NCBI GenBank assembly: GCA_905233935.1
Contig: CAJOFU010000022.1
Coordinates: 1-36,683 of the forward strand
Source of the DNA: Paludibacteraceae bacterium
Lineage (GTDB): Bacteria > Bacteroidota > Bacteroidia > Bacteroidales > Paludibacteraceae
Direction of reading: 5' to 3'
Length of the DNA: 36,683 nt
Under the pieces are notes generated by a model. The model had not been told where the DNA came from, made no database searches, and saw nothing but the letters and a program-made list of their open reading frames with translations. Shown in pieces: positions 31,232 through 36,683 of this stretch (its first letter is position 1; the number at the start of each line of letters is the position of its first letter). The position numbers and the translations under genes were made by a program.

Positions 31232-34200
31232 ATTTGCGGGTAGATTTTTCAAACAGTTTCCAATAAGCCACCGGCAGTATCGTTACTACCATCGGCATCG
31301 TGATGATTGCTCCGAAGCAGATCACTACACCCATCGGCATCCACAGGTCGGTAGCCGCAAGGATCATCGGCACAACGCCAAGTGCAGTGGTGGCTGTGGT
31401 AAGGAAGATCGGACGCATCCTTCGCTGACCGGCGAGATAAGCCGCCTCGCGTGCTGTGATATGCTCGGTCGTTACGAGGAAGTCGGCGTACTCGTACATG
31501 ATAATCGCGTTACGCACGATGATACCGATCAGCGATATAACACCGAGGATAGCGGTGATCGAGAAGTCTTGGTCAAACATCCATAGTCCGAATGCCGCAC
31601 CGAACAAACACAGCAGACTCGAGCTCAACGACAGGAACGCGATATTCAGCTTCTTGAAGTGATATACGAGCAGCACGAGCAGCACGAGCAGTGCAGCCAG
31701 CACGGACATCACTAATCCCGGCACGGTTTCCATCGTATGCTCCATCGCTCCGCCGTAGGTGATACGCACACCTTCCGGCAGGTTCTTCTCCAACTCGCGT
31801 ATATAGCGGATCACCGGTTTCATCGCACCGATAGCGGCAATCTTTCCGCGCGTATCAGCCGCCACGGTGATCGTGCGGATACTGTTACGGCGCTTGATCT
31901 GTGCGTGGTGGAAGTCCGGCTCAATCTCCGCCACTTGACGAAGTGGAACCCACAGACCCGGTATCAATGTGGGGATCATCGTATTACCTATATCCGAATA
32001 GTTGAGCGAGTCTGCCCCCTCCGTATAGAGCACCACAGGCACCTTGTAGCCGTCTTGCCAGATAGCCGTCATCCTTCGTCCGCGCAGTACACCGTTCAGG
32101 TATAACGATAGCGAGGCTTGGGTTACACCCAGACGGCTGGCTTCGTCGTCTTTCAGACGCAGGCGGATGGTCTGCACGGACTCATCGTAGTTAGTGTGCA
32201 CCCACGTGAGTTCGGGAAGCGAAGACATGAAGGTTTTTATGGAGTCTGCCATGCCGAAATCAGAGCCTTGCACGTTAATCTCAATAGCGTTCGGCACCGA
32301 CTGATAATCCAACCGCTTGAATCGGCAGAATGCATTCGGGAACGCATCCTCGTACAGCGGCTGGTACTCCTCAACAAGTTCTACGGTGGCATCGGATGAT
32401 ACCGTGTTCACGATGAACTGTGCATAGTTCTCACCACCGATCTGCGGAGCGTAGGTGGCGTGGAAGCGCGGGCTGGATGAGCCCACAAAGGCCGTTACAC
32501 TTTCTACACGTTTGTCAGCAGTGAACACCTTGCCCAGGCTATCCACAACAGCCTGTGTCTGATCCAGTGACGCACCTTCCGTCAAGTGAATCTCTACGGC
32601 AAAACTGTCACGGTTAGCCTTCGGCATCAGCTGGATGTTCAGGTTGATGACTATAAATCCGCCTACTATCACCGAAGCCAACCCGACAACGATGGTTGCC
32701 CACGGGTGGCGGAAGCATAGGTCGAGCAGTTTCTGGTAGCCGTTCTGCAAGGCGGCAAAGAACTTGTTCTGTACGCGCTCGATCACGGTCGGCTTGGCAC
32801 CCGCCGGCTTCGGACGAATGAAGCTTGCCGCCATGTACGGGATAATCCATACGGCATACAATATACTGCACGACAGGGCGATGAAGATTGCCCACGGGAA
32901 TAGTTTGATGAAGTCCGCCAGCGTGCCGGTCATCAGTCCGAGCATCGGGAAGAACATGCCCGAGATTGATGTCGTGGCTATCAGCATCGGCACGAACAGA
33001 TCACGTGTCGATACCGCCGCCGAGTACCAGCGTGAATGACCTTTCTCCAGCAGTTCGCTGTAGCCGTCGATCACAATCACCGAGTCATCCACCACCATGC
33101 CTAACACCACAATCAACGCCGCCAGCGTCACCGTATTCAGTTCGATACCGGCAAGGTACATGATGCCTAACGTAATGGCGATACATATAGGCAGACCCGT
33201 CGAACTGACCAGAGCGGTACGAATAGGAAAGAGCACCAGCATCACGGCGATCACTATCAGCACCGAGATTACCAGATCCTTCAAGAACGACTTGACGCTC
33301 TCATCTACCACGCGGGGCTGGTCGGTCACCTTGTGAAGCTTCACATCCGGCGGCAGAGTGGCTATCATCTCTTGCAGTGCCTCATCCACCTTTTCGCCGA
33401 AGGCGACGATGTTGTTGTCAGGCTGCATCGTGATGTTCAGCATCACGCAGCGCCCCTTACCCTTCTCGTCGTAACGCTCGATGTATTGCTTCGGCTCCTC
33501 AAACCGGCGCTCTATCGTTGCTATATCCTTCAGCCGGATAGTCTGGTTCGTGAGCGGGTCGGACAGAATGATCTGCTCGCCTACCTCATACTCCGTCTGA
33601 TACGGCACATCCACATGGATCAGTGCTGCGCCGGCATCGTTGGCAATCTCGCCGGTCATCGTGCGGAAGCCTTGCGTAGCAAGGCGGGCGAGGATGATGT
33701 TCTGGTCGATGCCGTATTTGGATATACGCTCTACATCCAGCGTCACGGCTATCTCCTCATGCTGCATGCCCAGCAGTTTGATACTGCCCATCTCACCTAT
33801 CTCACGCAACCGGTCAGCCACCATCTTGGCATAATCCTCCATCTCGTGCGGCGAACGCTCATCGCTCTCCAGCGCCAGCAGGATACTGCTCGTGTTGCCG
33901 AAATCGTCAATCACCACTACCGCCAACAGTCCCGTAGGCAGTTGCACCTGCTTCATGATACTCATCCCGCCGCGGATCTTCGACCACGCTTCGTTGGCGT
34001 TCATCACCTTCGGCGTCAGGGCGGCAAACACATAGCACATGCCGTCCTTACTCAGGCTGTACGTCTTGCGTTTGTCTATCTCGGGGAAAGTAAACAGATA
34101 CTGCTCAATAGGTTTAGCCACCTGTTCTTCCACCTCTTGCGCCGTGGCTCCCGGATAGACTCCCACAACCAAACCCAGACGGATGGTCACCTGCGGGAAC

Positions 34201-34316
34201 TCATCCTTGTTCATCTTGCCCAAGGCAAAGATGCCAAACACCACCAGCACCGCTACCACCGCATAGATGATACGGCTGCTCCGCATGGCGGATTCTATAT
34301 GATTTCGTTCTCTCAT
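31221..34316 (-). CDS. RND-family efflux permease
   Basis: This inner-membrane proton-driven pump is the engine of the tripartite efflux system. The 1031 residues are a full RND length. The N-terminal helix (RIIYAVVAVLVVFGIFALG) is followed by DEFPQVTI. The proton-relay pair Asp410-Asp411 lies in VVLGMVVDDSVIVIDGYSE. The second half has the matching bundle (LISLIGIIVRNAIIMYEYAD and RRMRPIFLTTATTALGVVPM). The many differences from AcrB and the absence of metal-binding Met clusters give no clear substrate. The gene overlaps the TolC-type gene and is 100 bases downstream of the MFP gene, a gap filled with three hairpins. Confidence 0.95.
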   Translation of the reverse strand: MRERNHIESAMRSSRIIYAVVAVLVVFGIFALGKMNKDEFPQVTIRLGLVVGVYPGATAQEVEEQVAKPIEQYLFTFPEIDKRKTYSLSKDGMCYVFAALTPKVMNANEAWSKIRGGMSIMKQVQLPTGLLAVVVIDDFGNTSSILLALESDERSPHEMEDYAKMVADRLREIGEMGSIKLLGMQHEEIAVTLDVERISKYGIDQNIILARLATQGFRTMTGEIANDAGAALIHVDVPYQTEYEVGEQIILSDPLTNQTIRLKDIATIERRFEEPKQYIERYDEKGKGRCVMLNITMQPDNNIVAFGEKVDEALQEMIATLPPDVKLHKVTDQPRVVDESVKSFLKDLVISVLIVIAVMLVLFPIRTALVSSTGLPICIAITLGIMYLAGIELNTVTLAALIVVLGMVVDDSVIVIDGYSELLEKGHSRWYSAAVSTRDLFVPMLIATTSISGMFFPMLGLMTGTLADFIKLFPWAIFIALSCSILYAVWIIPYMAASFIRPKPAGAKPTVIERVQNKFFAALQNGYQKLLDLCFRHPWATIVVGLASVIVGGFIVINLNIQLMPKANRDSFAVEIHLTEGASLDQTQAVVDSLGKVFTADKRVESVTAFVGSSSPRFHATYAPQIGGENYAQFIVNTVSSDATVELVEEYQPLYEDAFPNAFCRFKRLDYQSVPNAIEINVQGSDFGMADSIKTFMSSLPELTWVHTNYDESVQTIRLRLKDDEASRLGVTQASLSLYLNGVLRGRRMTAIWQDGYKVPVVLYTEGADSLNYSDIGNTMIPTLIPGLWVPLRQVAEIEPDFHHAQIKRRNSIRTITVAADTRGKIAAIGAMKPVIRYIRELEKNLPEGVRITYGGAMEHTMETVPGLVMSVLAALLVLLVLLVYHFKKLNIAFLSLSSSLLCLFGAAFGLWMFDQDFSITAILGVISLIGIIVRNAIIMYEYADFLVTTEHITAREAAYLAGQRRMRPIFLTTATTALGVVPMILAATDLWMPMGVVICFGAIITMPMVVTILPVAYWKLFEKSTRKYEK

Positions 34317-34325
34317 AATATCTAC

Positions 34326-34417
34326 TTAACGTTTTCTCGGCAGAGAAAACCATTTTAACCGTTTAACGTTTTTCGCAGAAAAACCTCATTAACGTTCACG
34401 TAGTGAACCATATTAAC
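34326..34417 (+). repeat. Three hairpins with constant flanks (TTAAC / CATTTTAAC) and different stems
   Basis: Unit 1: TTAAC, GTTTTCTC-GGCA-GAGAAAAC (34331-34350), CATTTTAAC. Unit 2: CGTTTAAC, GTTTTTC-GCA-GAAAAAC (34368-34384), CTCATTAAC. Unit 3: GTTCAC-GTA-GTGAAC (34394-34408), CATATTAAC. They are read here on the plus strand, opposite to the flanking genes, and match the two units at 23962-24011. Confidence 0.8.
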
Positions 34418-35445
34418 TACTTATCGAAGATTACCGTCGCCCCCTTGTACATCTTCTGGTAGCCTTTGCTGATAACCGTATCGCCCAAGTGGATGCCCTC
34501 GGTGATGAGTACACCGTTCTCGACGAAGGCCTCGATCTTTACCATCTGACGCTCAGCATGTCCCTCACGCAGCACCCAAACGCTGTGTCCGCGTTGCTGC
34601 GTCTGAATACATCCCGCACTGATGATGAATCCGTTATGCTCACGCTCGGTAACAATAGCGCGGCACACCATGCCGGGCAACAGATCCTGTGCGGCTTTAG
34701 GCGATGTGATCTCCGCTTTGACGCGATACGTATGTGCCAAGTGAGTGGAACTCAGCGCCTTTTCGGAGATCTTCGCGTCATATTGACTGCCCAGTGAGGG
34801 CATACTTACCGTTATCGGCTGACCGACTTTCAGTGCGCCGATCTCGCTCTCGGGTACGGTAAACTCCACGCTGTATGCCGACAGATCCATCAGTTTGCCT
34901 ATCGGTTGAGCTACGGCGACCTGCTGACCGATATTCACGTCGTTCATGGTCACTATGCCATCTTGCGTAGCACATATCGAGCAATCCTCAAAGCGCCTGC
35001 GCGATGAGATCAACAGGGAGTGAGCTTTCTCCAGATTCGTTTCCATCTCAATCCATTTGACATCACTGATGCCGCCCTTCTCATGAAGAGGTTTGAGTCG
35101 CTTGTATCCGTCTTGTGCCTGAGCGTACATCGCTTCGGCAGTCTCTAACAATGCTTTGGCTTGTGTGCTGTCCACCGAGGCTATGAGTTGACCGGCTTTC
35201 ACGCGGTCACCGCTCTTGACATATACACCCGTGATCTGACCTCCCCACGGGAACACCAGCGAGATGTCCGTCAATGGACTGATCACGCCTACGTAGGTGT
35301 CTTCCACCATGCGGCTGCTCTCGCCAACTACCTCAATCTCAACGGGCAGAGGTTTGTCGGTCAGATAACTGTACTTGGATTGTTTCTTGCAGGCTGACAT
35401 GACTACCATGCATGCCATCAGCATCAAAAAGATAGATCGTTTCAT
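34417..35445 (-). CDS. RND efflux membrane-fusion lipoprotein (periplasmic adaptor)
   Basis: The adaptor joins the RND pump to the TolC-type channel. From the ATG at 35445 it has 342 residues with a lipoprotein signal peptide MKRSIFLMLMACMVVMSAC (Cys19 lipidated). The lipoyl-like half-motifs GGQITGVYVKSGDRVKAGQL (about 68-87) and CATQDGIVTMNDVNIGQQVA (about 157-176) flank a helical hairpin (ALLETAEAMYAQAQDGYKRL to AHSLLISSRRRF). Beta-barrel and membrane-proximal parts follow. An upstream GTG at 35457 is open but gives no better start. It is the first gene of the operon MFP-RND-TolC. Confidence 0.94.
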   Translation of the reverse strand: MKRSIFLMLMACMVVMSACKKQSKYSYLTDKPLPVEIEVVGESSRMVEDTYVGVISPLTDISLVFPWGGQITGVYVKSGDRVKAGQLIASVDSTQAKALLETAEAMYAQAQDGYKRLKPLHEKGGISDVKWIEMETNLEKAHSLLISSRRRFEDCSICATQDGIVTMNDVNIGQQVAVAQPIGKLMDLSAYSVEFTVPESEIGALKVGQPITVSMPSLGSQYDAKISEKALSSTHLAHTYRVKAEITSPKAAQDLLPGMVCRAIVTEREHNGFIISAGCIQTQQRGHSVWVLREGHAERQMVKIEAFVENGVLITEGIHLGDTVISKGYQKMYKGATVIFDK

Positions 35446-35481
35446 TATATCGAACACTAATTATATTTACAAAATCGCCTG

Positions 35482-35513
35482 CAAATATACATTTTTTTTT
35501 GTAATAATCCAAA
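35482..35513 (-). promoter_or_regulatory. Promoter of the RND efflux operon
   Basis: Minus strand TTTG (35513-35510), 20 bases, TATATTTG (35489-35482), with a leader of about 30 bases. It is divergent from the helicase promoter. Confidence 0.8.
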
Positions 35514-35558
35514 TAATCCTAAAAAAATACGACTTTTTTTCAACAATTTGCTTTATTT

Positions 35559-35590
35559 TTTGCAAATATGGATTATTTTTTGTACCTTTG
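35559..35590 (+). promoter_or_regulatory. Promoter of the helicase gene
   Basis: TTTG (35559-35562), 20 bases, TACCTTTG (35583-35590), with a leader of about 20 bases before the ATG at 35616. Confidence 0.8.
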
Positions 35591-35615
35591 TATGCTTACA
35601 TTGTTTTATCCGCAC

Positions 35616-36683
35616 ATGATAGACCCGCAACATCATCATCCGCTTACTGTCTGCCGTGCGTCAGCCGGTACCGGCAAGACGTTCACGCTGGCTGCGTACT
35701 ACATCGCGCTGCTGCTCAGCGGCGAGAGTTACCGCAATATCCTTGCCGTAACGTTCACCAACGCTGCCACGGCGGAGATGAAGGAGCGCATACTCACCTA
35801 CCTGCTCGGTATAGCTGGAGGCGGTGAGCGCGAGTTCCTCGCCAAGGTGCGCGAGTTCATGCTGCGGGACGCTGACAAACCCGACGAGATCCTGCAATCG
35901 CGTGCCGATGACTACCTGCATGCTATCCTCCAGGACTACGACAACTTCTCCGTCACCACCATCGACTCCTTCCTCCAGCAACTCATCCGCGGCTTGGCAC
36001 AAGCCATCAACCGCACGGCGGATTTTGCGATCAGTCTGGATGCCGAGCAGGTCATCACCACTGCGGTCGATACCATGCTCACCACCGAACTCGATGACGA
36101 CAGCAAGCGTACCGTCTATGAGTATGTCGAGGAGTGCATCGGCGACGGCAAGAATTGGGACATCCGTCAGAACCTCATCCGCATCGGTCTGCAACTCTAC
36201 AAGGAGAGCGTTCAAGCCAACAACACCTCTCTTAACCTCGATGAGCGCCGTATAGCCGCCTACCGCAGTGCGCTGATAGCCAAGCGCCAAGCCGCCATGA
36301 GCCGTTTCCGTCCGATAGCTATGCAAGCCAAGAGCGATCTCGATGCCGGAGCAGCCTATACCAAAGGGAAGAATGCCAAGACGGCTATCGACAACATCTA
36401 CAAGTCTGTCCTTGATCCCGATGCGATGGAGAACAAAGACCTGCTGCGCGGTGCTACGCCCAAAGGTTTGGATGAGGTGCTATCCGTACCCGAACTGCGT
36501 ATGTTGCAGCAGGAGTGCGACCGGATGCGCCATACGTGGTGGCAGGTCAAGTGCTCACTCACGTACCTGAACGACATGCGGCTCATGCAGGCGCTCTCCG
36601 ACAGCATCCAGCGCTCGCTGCTGCGAACGAACACTGCCCTGCTTGCCGAGACGGCGATCACACTCGCCGAAGCACTACGACCC
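35616..36683 (+). CDS. UvrD/RecB/AddA-type helicase-nuclease subunit, N-terminal 356 codons (runs off the right edge)
   Basis: Such enzymes unwind and trim broken DNA ends for recombinational repair. The open frame of exactly 356 codons starts MIDPQHHHPLTVCRASAGTG. The Walker A motif GTGKT is at residues 18-22 within ASAGTGKTFTLA, in the RecB/AddA style rather than GPGSGKT of UvrD. Motif Ia is ILAVTFTNAATAEMKERI (about 43-60) and VTTIDSFLQQLIRGLAQ (about 116-132) fits the next conserved block. The rest visible is a helical insertion domain. Motifs III-VI and any C-terminal nuclease domain lie outside the window, so AddA-like is the likeliest class but is not shown. Confidence 0.9.
   Translation, partial: MIDPQHHHPLTVCRASAGTGKTFTLAAYYIALLLSGESYRNILAVTFTNAATAEMKERILTYLLGIAGGGEREFLAKVREFMLRDADKPDEILQSRADDYLHAILQDYDNFSVTTIDSFLQQLIRGLAQAINRTADFAISLDAEQVITTAVDTMLTTELDDDSKRTVYEYVEECIGDGKNWDIRQNLIRIGLQLYKESVQANNTSLNLDERRIAAYRSALIAKRQAAMSRFRPIAMQAKSDLDAGAAYTKGKNAKTAIDNIYKSVLDPDAMENKDLLRGATPKGLDEVLSVPELRMLQQECDRMRHTWWQVKCSLTYLNDMRLMQALSDSIQRSLLRTNTALLAETAITLAEALRP

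Noticed and set aside
31232..31252. Earlier TTG start for the TolC-type gene
   Set aside because: It would extend the overlap with the RND gene and place extra hydrophilic residues before the signal peptide; the ATG at 31231 is simpler.
35446..35457. Earlier GTG start for the MFP lipoprotein
   Set aside because: The ATG at 35445 gives a standard lipoprotein signal peptide starting MKRS; the extra four residues add nothing.

Overview
The window is a chromosomal segment of a Bacteroidota bacterium, most likely a member of the Bacteroidales. The reasons are: (i) promoters of the Bacteroidota type, TTTG/TTG, a spacer of 20 bases, then TAnnTTTG, and no Shine-Dalgarno dependence; (ii) several protein families I know mainly from Bacteroidota (DUF4876, DUF6850 and DUF4857 types, a GldL-like membrane protein); (iii) clpP-clpX, rpsT and tRNA genes of Bacteroidales type. 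All family names come from reading the sequence and from memory; nothing was searched.

Layout. 1-6689 (minus): the first 2229 codons of a giant secreted multidomain protein that leaves the window at the left. 6690-8180: an AT-rich, mostly gene-free region with two candidate promoters, leader hairpins, a spaced direct repeat, a nested inverted repeat and a long hairpin. 8181-11223 (minus): tRNA-Leu(GAG), tRNA-Leu(CAG), tRNA-Gly(GCC), then clpX, clpP, rpsT and tRNA-Glu(UUC). The spacers around the tRNAs are packed with hairpins. 11571-12855 (plus): a small outer-membrane barrel and a GldL-like membrane protein. 13007-14986: an unrecognised conserved protein (minus) divergent from a VWA-domain protein (plus).

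15079-22800: a divergent transport-like locus. On the minus strand are a TonB-dependent receptor, a DUF4876-type lipoprotein and a DUF6850-type barrel. On the plus strand are an ABC ATPase, its six-helix permease and a DUF4857-type protein. I read these as one envelope system for an unknown ligand. 22921-29791 (plus): acyltransferase, DUF819 membrane protein, Omp85-like barrel, bile acid:sodium symporter family protein, unknown membrane protein, queD and queE (queuosine/7-deazapurine precursor synthesis). 29861-35445 (minus): a complete tripartite RND efflux set in the order MFP lipoprotein, RND pump, TolC-type channel. 35616 to the end (plus): the N-terminal part of a UvrD/RecB/AddA-type helicase.

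The least expected signal is in the spacers. (a) Gene boundaries carry short tandem 'words' that differ between boundaries but recur at non-homologous places; some run into the N-termini or interiors of proteins. (b) Five hairpins share the flanks TTAAC and CATTTTAAC but have unrelated stem sequences. (c) Between queD and queE lie eight GTTTGA units and six inverse TCAAAC units, both with an exact 10-bp period. (d) tRNA leaders and spacers are chains of hairpins, including a perfect 28-nt palindrome.
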